The notes under the pieces were generated by a model. It was given only the letters and a program-made list of their open reading frames with translations, had not been told where the DNA came from and made no database searches. 64,000 bases of DNA from Actinomycetes bacterium (GTDB taxonomy: Bacteria > Actinomycetota > Acidimicrobiia > Acidimicrobiales > SZUA-35): contig JAJRQY010000157.1 of the NCBI GenBank assembly GCA_024280015.1, positions 99,235 to 163,234 on the forward strand. The letters are read 5' to 3'. The position numbers were made by a program, and so were the translations under genes. Shown in pieces: positions 1 through 8,790 of this stretch. The first letter of the stretch is position 1. The number at the start of each line of letters is the position of its first letter.

Positions 1-1
1 G

Positions 2-142
2 TTGCTGGCGGCGACGCAGACGTCGGACATTGTTGATGCCCACGTAGCCCTTTGCGCACAACGTTTAGGGCAAACGGTTCTGACCAGCGATCCCAACGAC
101 ATTGCCTTGCTTGGGCCCTCCCTGGAAATCCACCGGGTCTAA
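2..142 (+). CDS. PIN-domain (VapC-like) toxin, C-terminal fragment cut by window edge
   Basis: An open frame enters from the left edge and ends at TAA 140-142. It encodes 46 residues, including a TSDIVDAHVAL segment and a VLTSDPNDI segment. This is the layout of the end of PIN-domain ribonucleases of the VapC family: an acidic residue in SDIVDAH and the late acidic TSDP motif, followed by a short C-terminal tail. VapC toxins cleave specific RNAs and are neutralised by a VapB antitoxin, which would lie upstream outside the window. The length that can be seen is about one third of a normal VapC, so the rest is missing only because of the window edge. Confidence 0.6.
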   Translation: MLAATQTSDIVDAHVALCAQRLGQTVLTSDPNDIALLGPSLEIHRV

Positions 143-186
143 CCCTCAGTCCTGTGGCCTCCGATGAGAGGCCGTAAGGTTCGCAC

Positions 187-675
187 ATGCCCGACCTCAT
201 TCTCGTTGATGCTTCCTTTGCCAATAGTGCTCCCCGGCGAATCGAGGTTGAACATCGTGTCGCCGCAACCACGGCCGAGGTATGGAAGGTCATTGTTGAC
301 AACTCGACCTGGACTAGTTGGTTTGACGGCATGTCCAGTTGCGAGCCAACCTCGGATCCCGAGTCTGGGGTAGGAGCATCTCGTCGAGTCAAGGTCGGCC
401 CGATGCAGCTTGACGAACAGTTCACCACTTGGGAGGAAGAATCGCGCTGGTCCTTCACCGTGACCCGGACCAGCGTTCCCTTCGCCAAACGGATGCTGGA
501 ACAAATTGAGCTGACTGCGATCGGCACAACCGATCAGCCACGGACGATGGTCCGTTACACCGGAGCGATCGAGCCTCACCCGTTGACCAAGCTCATCTTC
601 CCCCTGCTGGCTCACCAACTCAAGGCCACTTGGCGAACATCGTTTGCCAACCTAGACAAGATGATCACTGCCTAG
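187..675 (+). CDS. SRPBCC-family protein (polyketide cyclase/dehydrase-like)
   Basis: A 162-residue protein with the SRPBCC (START-like, helix-grip) pattern: an early strand IEVEHRVAATTAEVWKVI, a turn with W-x-x-W, then alternating strands and a long C-terminal helix from about residue 128. Members bind hydrophobic ligands in a deep pocket or act as cyclases; the substrate cannot be read from the sequence. The ATG follows an AAGG motif at a suitable distance. The gene faces the ABC exporter operon tail-to-tail with a 15-base gap. There is no signal peptide, so it is predicted to be cytosolic. Confidence 0.75.
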   Translation: MPDLILVDASFANSAPRRIEVEHRVAATTAEVWKVIVDNSTWTSWFDGMSSCEPTSDPESGVGASRRVKVGPMQLDEQFTTWEEESRWSFTVTRTSVPFAKRMLEQIELTAIGTTDQPRTMVRYTGAIEPHPLTKLIFPLLAHQLKATWRTSFANLDKMITA

Positions 676-690
676 TTCAGCTGAGCTTCC

Positions 691-2424
691 TCAAACGATC
701 CGGCCTTGTTCGAGTCGGATGATCTGGTCGGCGCGCTCAAGCGCTACAGCCCGATACGAGACAGCAAGAACCGTCATTCCCGCTTCGGCCAGGTTCGCCC
801 AGAGTTCAACCTCAGTCTCCACGTCAAGAGCGCTGGACAAGTCGTCCAGCACAACCAGCTCAGGCGAGTGCACCAAGGCGCGCGCGGTGGCCAAGCGTTG
901 GCGTTGGCCACCAGACAGGCGGAGGCCACGAGGCCCGACCATGGTCTGGATGCCGTCGGGCATGGCCTCTAGGTCCTCGGCAATTGAAGCAAGCTCCAAC
1001 GCTCCGGCGAAGGCATCATCGTCTCGAGGGCCCAGGGTGACATTGTCGGCCAGTGAATCTGAAACCAGTTGCGGGACCTGAGGAAGGAAGGCCGCATTAG
1101 GAGGCACGAGGAAGGCCCCAAGGTCAACAATCGGTTCGCCGTTCCAAATCAGCTGGCCTGCCTGGTCGGTGTCCCACGACAAGCCAAGCATGGCCCGAAG
1201 CAGGGTGCTTTTCCCACTTCCAATTGGGCCAGTCAGAACTGTGAACGAGCCACGCTTAAGGGTGAAGGAGACAGTGTTCACCCCGGCCCCGCTGGCGTAG
1301 GTTGCACTGAAGGCCCGCAACTCCAAAGTTTGGAGTTTGACCCGGCCTGGTCGGGTAACAACAAGAGGAGGCACACCACCTTCGCGGCCAGAGCGGGCAT
1401 CCATGGGTAGATGGCGCGGTAGCACCGTGTTGGCTGGGTCTTCGTCCGCAACCAGACGACTCATTCGGTCGAAAGAAATCCCGGCTTGCTTGTAGCGGGC
1501 AAGCAATCGACCAATCATCCGGGGCAAGAAATCCAGCCAGGAGAGATAGGCAACGAACAAGGCAAGCTCACCGACCCCGAATGCCCCGGAGACTAACGAG
1601 TTAGCACTGACGAGCAGGACAAGTCCAAGAGCGACTCCGGAAGCGCCCTTGCTGGCGGCGTAGACACCCTCATCAAGCACCGCGTCGCGCACTGCGGTTG
1701 TCTCCCGAACTCGGACCAGCTTCTCCAGTCGACTCATCACTGGGTCAATGGCACCGTTGACCTTGACTGTTGTCGCTCCCGACATGAGGTCGCCAACCAT
1801 TCGACTGACCTCAGATGCGGCTTGGCGATCAGCACTTCGGTATGCCTTGATCTTGGTATCAAGCGAGCGGACAACGAGGACAACTGCAGCCAACGGAACT
1901 ACGACGATCAGGGCGGCCCGTGGCTCGGCTGCGCCAAGAATCGCTCCCGCGATCAGCGCAAACAGGAGGGCCCCCATGGTGTCCAGAACGCCGTCGGCCA
2001 ACAAGACAACGTCGTGAGGGTCATCACGGAAGTAGGTGATGGCCTCGCCCGATGAGGCGACAGGTCGACCGGCATCGGAGCCTCCGCTGGCCATCTGCGC
2101 CCGCAGGAGATTGCCTCGAAGGATGGTCTCCATATGAGTCCAAGACCTGGTCCATTCGATGACACCAAAGTAGAGGGTAATGATCCGGCCGATCTCGGAT
2201 ACGGCAATGACGGTGGCCCATACCAGGACCGTGGTCAGGCTGCCGTCAGTGACCTCCCCCTCTACTCCAGCACTATCCAGCGAGCGAAGGGCGGTGAAGC
2301 CCTTTCCGAAGGCCCAGCCCGTGAGGGCAGGTGACATGAAGAAGATGACGAACAAGGACCAGCCTCGGGTGAGACTGACTGGCTCATGAATCATGGTGCG
2401 CCACAACCATCGCCAAAGATTCAT
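691..2424 (-). CDS. ABC exporter subunit with degenerate ATP site (TMD-NBD)
   Basis: A 577-residue half-transporter. An N-terminal six-helix export domain is followed by a nucleotide-binding domain from about residue 355. Walker A is GPIGSGKST and the signature is LSGGQRQRLATARAL. The Walker B segment reads LVVLDDLSSALD, so the catalytic glutamate is aspartate, and the switch histidine is replaced (AVSYRAV). These changes mark the noncatalytic site of a heterodimeric exporter. Its start overlaps the stop of the upstream half-transporter by four bases (ATGA), so the two are translationally coupled. Such pairs export lipids, peptides or drugs; the substrate is unknown here. Confidence 0.9.
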   Translation of the reverse strand: MNLWRWLWRTMIHEPVSLTRGWSLFVIFFMSPALTGWAFGKGFTALRSLDSAGVEGEVTDGSLTTVLVWATVIAVSEIGRIITLYFGVIEWTRSWTHMETILRGNLLRAQMASGGSDAGRPVASSGEAITYFRDDPHDVVLLADGVLDTMGALLFALIAGAILGAAEPRAALIVVVPLAAVVLVVRSLDTKIKAYRSADRQAASEVSRMVGDLMSGATTVKVNGAIDPVMSRLEKLVRVRETTAVRDAVLDEGVYAASKGASGVALGLVLLVSANSLVSGAFGVGELALFVAYLSWLDFLPRMIGRLLARYKQAGISFDRMSRLVADEDPANTVLPRHLPMDARSGREGGVPPLVVTRPGRVKLQTLELRAFSATYASGAGVNTVSFTLKRGSFTVLTGPIGSGKSTLLRAMLGLSWDTDQAGQLIWNGEPIVDLGAFLVPPNAAFLPQVPQLVSDSLADNVTLGPRDDDAFAGALELASIAEDLEAMPDGIQTMVGPRGLRLSGGQRQRLATARALVHSPELVVLDDLSSALDVETEVELWANLAEAGMTVLAVSYRAVALERADQIIRLEQGRIV

Positions 2425-4226
2425 GACATTGGGCTTTCTTCTTGGTTCGGAGTCGTGGCTGCAGTCGGCTCCAAGGCAAGATCCAAGAGTTGACGGAACC
2501 GACTGGTCTCTTCTCGCACCAGGTCCTCCCGCTTGCCAAACTCACCAACGCCACCATGATCAAAGACCACAATGTCATCCACAGTTTCCAGGGTCGAGAG
2601 ACGGTGGGCAATAATGAGGGTGGTTCGCCCTTCTCGTAGGGCGGCAACAGCCTGATCGATGCGAGCTTCGGTTTGCGGGTCGACGCGAGCAGTTGCTTCG
2701 TCCAACACAATCAGATCTGGTTGACGTAGCCAGACCCGGGCCAGGGCCAGAAGTTGGGCTTCGCCTGCCGATAGCCCCAGTCCGCCCGATCCCAGCTGGC
2801 GGTGGATTCCCTCATCAGATCCGGTTCCGGCGAGAGATTCCAGGCCGACACTACGCAGTGCGTCAGTAACCGCAGCATCAGTTGGGGATGGATCGAACAG
2901 GGTGACGTTCTCCCGGATTGTCCCGGAGAACAGTTCAACCTCTTGAGGAATCAGCGCCACTCGCTGTCGCAACTCAGCCAGTGGGATGTCACTGATGGGA
3001 ACTCCGCCCAAACAGATCGTGCCACTGGTTGCTTCAGTGATCCGCAGAACAAGTCGGGAATAGGTGGTTTTTCCACTGCCGGTGCGGCCAACAATGCCGA
3101 CCGAGTGGCCGGCCTCGATGCCCAGATTGATGTGGCTCAGTACCGGCTGCTCATCGTCATAGCCAAAGGAAACGTCGCGGAAGGAAGCGGCCATCGCCCC
3201 CGATGGTGGACTCGTGGTTCCATCATCAAGTATCCCGGAACGAACCTGGCGCAGTTCAACCACACGGGTCATTGCGCCGTTCGCCTTTTGCACAATCTCC
3301 AGTTGATCAATTACATCCTCGACCGGTTTGGCAATGAGCTGGGTGTACTGGAACAACAAGAAGGCCGTTCCCAACGAAAGTGACCCGTGCGAAACCAGGA
3401 CCCCTGAAACAATGAGGGCGATGATGCTTCCCAACGAGACGGTTCCTTGGATCTGGGCCCACATCTTCATGAACGCTCGTTCTCGCTCAACGCTGCCGTT
3501 GAGAACACCACGGCTGTCTTCGACGAAACGGTGCATGACATAGTCGGCGGCGCCGTTGGCTCGCAGGTCCTCCGATGCGGTCAGGTGTTCCTCGATACCG
3601 CCATACATCTTGGCTGTCAGGCTCATTTCCTTGGCTGCTTCATCCACGGAGCGTCCGCGTGCTCGGAAGGTCATCACCGTCGCCGCTATCAGGTAGACGG
3701 CCATGCCAAGGCCCAGGCGCCACTCGGTAACGGTGAGGATCAGCAATGTTCCGCTGACGATGACCAAGACGGCCAGGACTTTCGGCACGACCTTGGAGAG
3801 GAAGTCCGACACCGCGGTCACGTCCCCGTCAACGCGCTGGATCAGCTCACCTGGGGTGTGGGACCGGTGAAACTCGTGATCCAGGGAAAGCACATGACGG
3901 ACAAGATCAAGCCGGATCTGGTTGGTGGTCTTCCAGGCGGCAACCGCTGACAGTTGGATACCAATGACCGCCATGATCTGCACAATGACAGCCACCACCA
4001 AGAACCAAAGGGCGAGGCGGCTGATCTCGTTAACCTCGACACCGGCGATGGAGCGGTCAACAATTCGCCCGATGATGAGAGGTCCGACCAGATTGAGGCC
4101 TGCCCCAATGGCAACAAATAGTCCGAGGCCAAGCCAACGCGAAAGGTCTGGTCGGATGAGATCAAGCAGCAACCGCCACCGTCCAACGTTCGCTCCTTGG
4201 GTTGTCTCCCCCTCCATTCCAGACAC
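2421..4226 (-). CDS. ABC exporter subunit with canonical ATP site (TMD-NBD)
   Basis: A 601-residue half-transporter with six predicted membrane helices in residues 20-310. The ATPase domain carries Walker A GRTGSGKTT, signature LSAGEAQLLALARVW, Walker B LIVLDEATARVD with the catalytic glutamate, and the H-loop IAHRLST. The signature has A for the usual second G (LSAGE), as found in some heterodimeric exporters. It is the first gene of a two-gene operon and should form the asymmetric exporter with the overlapping downstream subunit. The GTG start at 4226 is chosen over the ATG at 4217 because AGGG lies upstream; either is possible. Confidence 0.9.
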   Translation of the reverse strand: MSGMEGETTQGANVGRWRLLLDLIRPDLSRWLGLGLFVAIGAGLNLVGPLIIGRIVDRSIAGVEVNEISRLALWFLVVAVIVQIMAVIGIQLSAVAAWKTTNQIRLDLVRHVLSLDHEFHRSHTPGELIQRVDGDVTAVSDFLSKVVPKVLAVLVIVSGTLLILTVTEWRLGLGMAVYLIAATVMTFRARGRSVDEAAKEMSLTAKMYGGIEEHLTASEDLRANGAADYVMHRFVEDSRGVLNGSVERERAFMKMWAQIQGTVSLGSIIALIVSGVLVSHGSLSLGTAFLLFQYTQLIAKPVEDVIDQLEIVQKANGAMTRVVELRQVRSGILDDGTTSPPSGAMAASFRDVSFGYDDEQPVLSHINLGIEAGHSVGIVGRTGSGKTTYSRLVLRITEATSGTICLGGVPISDIPLAELRQRVALIPQEVELFSGTIRENVTLFDPSPTDAAVTDALRSVGLESLAGTGSDEGIHRQLGSGGLGLSAGEAQLLALARVWLRQPDLIVLDEATARVDPQTEARIDQAVAALREGRTTLIIAHRLSTLETVDDIVVFDHGGVGEFGKREDLVREETSRFRQLLDLALEPTAATTPNQEESPMS

Positions 4227-4393
4227 TTCGGAACCCTAATCGCAGAGGTCACTCTCCCCAAGCGAATAAGCCCCACGCTTGACAATCCCAACGTCTGATA
4301 GCCAAGAGCTGACAAGGAACGACGTTCTAGTTGGCCCGAATCGTGGGGTCCATGTCATTGACGCCGGACAGTTTCGAGTCAATGCTGAGTCCC

Positions 4394-5401
4394 ATGTCCA
4401 ATCTCTCGGTCTGGTTCCTGGCCTATCCCGGCATCCAAACCCTTGATCTCACTGGCCCCTTCGAAGTCTTCAGCACCGCAAACCTGATCCTCGAGCACCG
4501 CCAAGACGGCGCAGACCGATATGAGCTTCGGGTGGTTTCTTCCCAGCAGTCGATCCCGACGAGTTCGGGTCTTCAGCTCTCGGCCACGACCACCACGGCT
4601 GGCTTGCCATCATCAGGATCGAGTCCTCACACCCTCGTTATCCCTGGCGGCAGCGGAGTGCGAGAGGCATGCCAACAACCCGAACTCGTCCAGTGGGTTC
4701 GCGAGACCGCAAGATCCAGCCATCGTGTTGCCACTGTATGTACCGGCGCCTTCCTTGCCGGCGCTGCCGGCCTGCTCACAAGCAAGCGGGTGACAACCCA
4801 CTGGGATCATTTGCGGGACCTCCGGATTGCCTTTCCCCATGCGCTCATCGACACCGATGCCCTTTTCATCCACGACGACGGCCTCTGGTCATCGGCCGGT
4901 GTCACCGCCGGTATCGACCTGGCTCTAGCCCTGGTCGAGACAGACTTCGGAGCCGACATTGCCCAAGAAGTCGCCCGCCATCTTGTTGTCTTCCTTCGTC
5001 GGCCCGGAGGACAATCACAGTTCGCTCCACCAGTCTGGTCCAATCAGGCAGAGTCCTCACCAATTCGGGCCGCCCAGGACCTGATCAACAACGACCCTGC
5101 TGGTGACCTATCCGTGTCGGCGATCGCTTCCCAAGTCGGCATGTCTGCTCGACACTTCAGTCGGCTGTTTGGCCACGAGGTCGGCCAATCACCCGGCCGT
5201 TACGTTGAAGCGGTTCGGATTAGCGCGGCACGGCATCATCTGGAATCGTCGACGATATCCATCGACAAGATCGCATCGCTCTGTGGATTTGCCAGCACCG
5301 AGGTTCTCCGACGGGCATTCCATCGCCAGGTCGGTACGTCTCCCGATACCTATCGCAAGCATCATTCGGTCAGAGACCCAAGCAACCAGCAAGTCGGCTA
5401 A
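4394..5401 (+). CDS. GlxA-type regulator: DJ-1/PfpI domain plus AraC HTH
   Basis: A 335-residue protein with an N-terminal class I amidotransferase-like (DJ-1/PfpI) domain. The nucleophile-elbow cysteine lies in ATVCTGAFLAGAAGLL. The C-terminal AraC/XylS DNA-binding domain has two helix-turn-helix units; the second contains IDKIASLCGFASTEVLRRAF. GlxA-family members are transcription regulators in which the DJ-1 fold is thought to sense a metabolite. The ATG at 4394 gives the usual family N terminus; a TTG 63 bases upstream would add a tail that is not homologous. It is followed 49 bases later by a stand-alone DJ-1 protein, a plausible co-regulated partner. Confidence 0.88.
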   Translation: MSNLSVWFLAYPGIQTLDLTGPFEVFSTANLILEHRQDGADRYELRVVSSQQSIPTSSGLQLSATTTTAGLPSSGSSPHTLVIPGGSGVREACQQPELVQWVRETARSSHRVATVCTGAFLAGAAGLLTSKRVTTHWDHLRDLRIAFPHALIDTDALFIHDDGLWSSAGVTAGIDLALALVETDFGADIAQEVARHLVVFLRRPGGQSQFAPPVWSNQAESSPIRAAQDLINNDPAGDLSVSAIASQVGMSARHFSRLFGHEVGQSPGRYVEAVRISAARHHLESSTISIDKIASLCGFASTEVLRRAFHRQVGTSPDTYRKHHSVRDPSNQQVG

Positions 5402-5450
5402 TTCACCGATGACATCAATCTCCAATTCATCCAACGAGAAACGAGCATTC

Positions 5451-6089
5451 ATGCAAATCGCAATCCCCCTGTTCCATAACGTGACCTATCTTGATGCCAT
5501 CGGGCCCTATGAGGTTCTTCGCCAACTACCGGAGACCCAGGTTGTCTTTGTCGGCGACAAGAAAGAACTCATACGTACGGGAAATGGCGACATGGGGGTG
5601 ATGGTCGATGCCTGCTTCGAGGATGTCGTCACACCGGAGGTGATAGTCGTGCCTGGCGGGTACGGGACACGAGCCGTTGTCGCCGAGGAGGGCCACCCGC
5701 TTGTTCGTTGGATTGCTCAAGCACACCGCTCGACTCTTTTTACTACCTCTGTCTGTACCGGTTCCTTGGTTCTGGCCAAGGCGGGACTCTTGCCTGGGCT
5801 GACGGCTGCCACCCATTGGAGCGCCTACAAGGGTTTGGAGGGCCTTGGTGCGAGATCAACGACAAGCCGGGTTGTCGAGCACTTGGATGACCGGGTCATT
5901 ACCGCGGCGGGAGTTTCCTCTGGCATTGACATGGCTCTGCGATTGGCCGAGCTTCTGACGGACGAAACAACAGCCAAGGCGACCCAACTCATGATCGAAT
6001 ACGACCCTCAGCCGCCCTTCAATGCCGGAAGCGTCGACAAGGCAGGCTCCGAGGTGATGAATCGCTTGATCGAGATGCAAACCTCTTGA
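5451..6089 (+). CDS. DJ-1/PfpI-family protein (isonitrile hydratase-like)
   Basis: A 212-residue single-domain member of the DJ-1/PfpI superfamily. The nucleophile cysteine is in TTSVCTGSLVLAKAGLL and the domain starts directly with the first strand MQIAIPLFHNVTYLD. Relatives include isonitrile hydratases and putative amidases, and also noncatalytic sensors. The gene lies just downstream of a GlxA-type regulator with the same fold, so the two probably work together or respond to the same compound. The ATG at 5451 is chosen because it starts the fold exactly; an in-frame ATG at 5409 is an alternative. Confidence 0.82.
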   Translation: MQIAIPLFHNVTYLDAIGPYEVLRQLPETQVVFVGDKKELIRTGNGDMGVMVDACFEDVVTPEVIVVPGGYGTRAVVAEEGHPLVRWIAQAHRSTLFTTSVCTGSLVLAKAGLLPGLTAATHWSAYKGLEGLGARSTTSRVVEHLDDRVITAAGVSSGIDMALRLAELLTDETTAKATQLMIEYDPQPPFNAGSVDKAGSEVMNRLIEMQTS

Positions 6090-6140
6090 GAGGAGCCACC
6101 AGGCGGACCGGGGGCTGCGTTCGTCCTGCCGCTGGTACTT

Positions 6141-6656
6141 TTGATTCTTGTGAACCAACCAATTGACGTCGCCGGTCTTCCCCAGCTTGACGACAGTGAT
6201 TTTGTGGGGGTCAGCCCCGACTACCTCAAGATGGCGGCAATCCCGTTTCGGGTACTTCAAGCTGTGATCATCGCCGCAACGGTGGTTGCTGCAGTACTTC
6301 TCAGCCCATGGCTCCTCCTGGCCGGTTTGACACTGGTTGCCCTGGTTCAGCTCGTTCCCGGCATCCGTCGCTTGGCCTACCCCTACCTCGGCTATCTGGC
6401 GAGGGAGCACGATTTCTCGGTCCGTTATGGACTCATCAACCGAACGGTCACCACCATCCCGTTCAAGAGGATCCAGAACTCCGTGGTCAACCAAGGACCC
6501 TTGGAACGTCGCTTTGGCCTATCAACACTGCGAATTTCCTCGGCTGGGGGCTCCTTGTCCATTCCCGGAATGCCGTTCGAAGACGCCTCTCGACTCCGAG
6601 CTTTCGTGGCTATGAATGCCTCACTTCTGGTCGAGGACGATGCGGATGGAGCTTGA
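6141..6656 (+). CDS. Bacterial PH-domain membrane protein, YdbS-like
   Basis: A 171-residue protein with two closely spaced hydrophobic helices (about residues 36-75), followed by a bacterial pleckstrin-homology-like (bPH2/DUF304) domain with the family pattern VRYGLINRTVTTIPFKRIQN and LRISSAGG. YdbS-type proteins are encoded beside YdbT-type proteins with several copies of the same domain, as here. They are membrane proteins of poorly defined role, linked in Bacillus to resistance to antimicrobial compounds. The start is TTG 6141 or GTG 6150. The 3' end overlaps the start of the next gene. Confidence 0.8.
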   Translation: MILVNQPIDVAGLPQLDDSDFVGVSPDYLKMAAIPFRVLQAVIIAATVVAAVLLSPWLLLAGLTLVALVQLVPGIRRLAYPYLGYLAREHDFSVRYGLINRTVTTIPFKRIQNSVVNQGPLERRFGLSTLRISSAGGSLSIPGMPFEDASRLRAFVAMNASLLVEDDADGA

Positions 6657-8235
6657 CCACAGTAACGACCTTGCCCTCCTTCGCAATCCAGCGAGGCAGT
6701 CTCCCGTTGCCATCGGTGAGTGGATTCTTACTCGCTTGCGAGGAATTGGCGCCATCAATATGGTCATCGGATTCGGTCTGCTGTTCAGCGGCCGAATACC
6801 GAACTGGGTACTGGGTTTCGCTCCTCTGGTTGCTGTGCTTGTCATTGCCATCGGTGTTGGATCCTGGTGGCGTCTGACCTTTCGAGCCACAACCGAGGAG
6901 CTAGTAGTCACCCGAGGGATTTTCTCTCGGGAGACCATGGTGATTCCATTCTCGAAAGTGCAGAGTGTGAGCATCGAGGAAGGGCTCCTTCAGCGGATCT
7001 TTGGACTGGTATCAGCCTCGATTGATACTGCAGGCTCAGCCCTCGTTGAGTTTTCTATTCATGGAATCCGGCGAGAACAGGCAGAGGCCTTGCGAAGACT
7101 CGCTTCACAAGCCCACCGCTCAGCGCAGACACCGGCTGGTTCAACCTCCGTATTGGCTCCACCGTCTGATCCCGCGATCGGTGGACTCATCCCACCGACG
7201 GGACCCGCTCCTGTCACCGAACAGCCACCAGAGCAACAAACTACGGTGCTAGCCAAGCGGACACCCAAAGAACTAATGCTGATTGGAATGCTGGGGAATC
7301 CGCTTGGTGGGTTGGCTCTGTTGGGTGCACTCGTCATCTTCGCTGACGACTTGGTTGACGTGGTCGGAGACCGGCTGCCTGACGTTGATAGTTCCACGAT
7401 TCAGCCCTCTACCACCATCGCCGCGGCGGTCTTGGCAGTGGCTGCAGCCGTCTTCCTCCTCTCCTGGATAGCGATCGGGCTGAGGACCGTTGTGGTGGAT
7501 TGGGACCTGGAGCTGTCTTCCACTGGGCAAGGGCTACGTGTTGTCGCTGGCTTGCTCAAGCGCCGTTCACAATCAAGCCGTCTCAACAAGGTGCAATCCA
7601 TCGAGGTCACCCATGGACCTCTTCTCCGCTTGATCGGTTTCTGCAGACTGCGGCTCCACACCATTGGCAGTGGAGACCTCATCATTCCTGGTGTCTCCGT
7701 TCACGAACTGGCGGCGATTCGCGAGCAAGTCTCTCTTCCATTTCACCCGGACATCGACCGCAGGGTTTCTCGACATCTCATGTTCCAACGCGTCCGCATG
7801 ACGCTCTACCTGACGGTTCCCGCAGCTATCGCCACAGCATTTCTGAACTATCGACTTGCCGTCGTCTGGCTTGTTCTACCCCTCCTTATTGCTTTCAAGG
7901 CCTTCTTGTTTCATCGGAGTTTTCGCTGGGACCTTGCTCATGGAGTGATCTCTCGACGAAGCGGCAACCTCTTTATCACCGAGACCGGTATGGCCGTTGG
8001 TAAGACCCAGAAGGTCGAGGTGAGCCAGAGCTTTTACCAGCGGAGGCGTGACCTGTCCTCCATCAGCATTTCCAACGCCGAGTCTTCGCTGAGCATCCCC
8101 ATGCTGGCCCTGCACGAGTCACGGGCATTGCGAGATCTACTCCTGGCTGATTCCACTCACATCAAAAGTCAGGCCATTGCCTTGGAAATCGACCTAGGGC
8201 AAAACTCCAAGTTGCCGCTGGCCCCGGGCGACTGA
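6640..8235 (+). CDS. Multi-PH-domain membrane protein, YdbT-like
   Basis: A 531-residue protein with three bPH2 domains, each preceded by a pair of hydrophobic helices. The repeated core motif can be seen as FSKVQSVSIEEGLLQRIFGL near residue 110, LNKVQSIEVTHGPLLRLIGF near residue 315 and a third, more divergent copy near residue 455. It is the expected partner of the YdbS-like protein whose gene it overlaps. The start is placed at ATG 6640 after a GAGGA motif; ATG 6616 and 6646 are in the same frame. The 3' end runs into the convergent NUDIX gene by about 40 bases. Confidence 0.8.
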   Translation: MRMELDHSNDLALLRNPARQSPVAIGEWILTRLRGIGAINMVIGFGLLFSGRIPNWVLGFAPLVAVLVIAIGVGSWWRLTFRATTEELVVTRGIFSRETMVIPFSKVQSVSIEEGLLQRIFGLVSASIDTAGSALVEFSIHGIRREQAEALRRLASQAHRSAQTPAGSTSVLAPPSDPAIGGLIPPTGPAPVTEQPPEQQTTVLAKRTPKELMLIGMLGNPLGGLALLGALVIFADDLVDVVGDRLPDVDSSTIQPSTTIAAAVLAVAAAVFLLSWIAIGLRTVVVDWDLELSSTGQGLRVVAGLLKRRSQSSRLNKVQSIEVTHGPLLRLIGFCRLRLHTIGSGDLIIPGVSVHELAAIREQVSLPFHPDIDRRVSRHLMFQRVRMTLYLTVPAAIATAFLNYRLAVVWLVLPLLIAFKAFLFHRSFRWDLAHGVISRRSGNLFITETGMAVGKTQKVEVSQSFYQRRRDLSSISISNAESSLSIPMLALHESRALRDLLLADSTHIKSQAIALEIDLGQNSKLPLAPGD

Positions 8236-8721
8236 GGCCCAAGCAGCGATAGCCGCTGGCATGTGCCCGGGAAACCCGATCCTACTCGGAAGCTCTTGGG
8301 GACCGAACCATTCCGCTCGACTGGCCTCGTTCAGGTCAAGAGTGATGGAAGGAGGTTCGTCACTGTCCCAGCGGGCTAGGTAGTAGACATTGAGAATCGA
8401 CTCGGCGTTGGTGTCCTCACCGTAGGTATCCATCCACATGCCAAGCAAGCCTGTGAGGGTAATGTCGAGTCCGAGTTCTTCTTTAACCTCGCGAACAGCA
8501 GCATCATTTGGATGCTCACCCCCATCACAAAATCCGCCGGGGATGTCCCAGTGGTCCTTCCACGGCTCGAATGCTCGGTGGAGAAGCAGGACCTTCCCCT
8601 TGTGTTGGATCAGGACACCGGCACAAGGTTTTGGATTACTCCACTGCCAGGTGTCACAAGCCGGACACTGGAATGGGCGAACCAGGTCAACTCGTTGGCC
8701 ACAGTGGGGGCAGAAATTCAT
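8194..8721 (-). CDS. NUDIX hydrolase with N-terminal zinc ribbon
   Basis: A 175-residue protein. An N-terminal four-cysteine ribbon (CPHC and CPAC, residues about 4-22) precedes a NUDIX domain. The NUDIX box is intact, with GGFCDGGEHP followed by REVKEELGL, so it should hydrolyse a nucleoside diphosphate linked to another moiety. Zinc-ribbon NUDIX enzymes include NudC-like NADH pyrophosphatases, but those have a different post-box signature, so the substrate is not assigned. It is convergent with and overlaps the YdbT-like gene. The ATG at 8721 is used; an adjacent GTG is possible. Confidence 0.87.
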   Translation of the reverse strand: MNFCPHCGQRVDLVRPFQCPACDTWQWSNPKPCAGVLIQHKGKVLLLHRAFEPWKDHWDIPGGFCDGGEHPNDAAVREVKEELGLDITLTGLLGMWMDTYGEDTNAESILNVYYLARWDSDEPPSITLDLNEASRAEWFGPQELPSRIGFPGHMPAAIAAWASVARGQRQLGVLP

Positions 8722-8790
8722 CACCCACCCATGATTGCCCTCGGCAGTGATCGTTCGTGCGATGCTCTTCGTCCAACTTTTTCCCTACGG

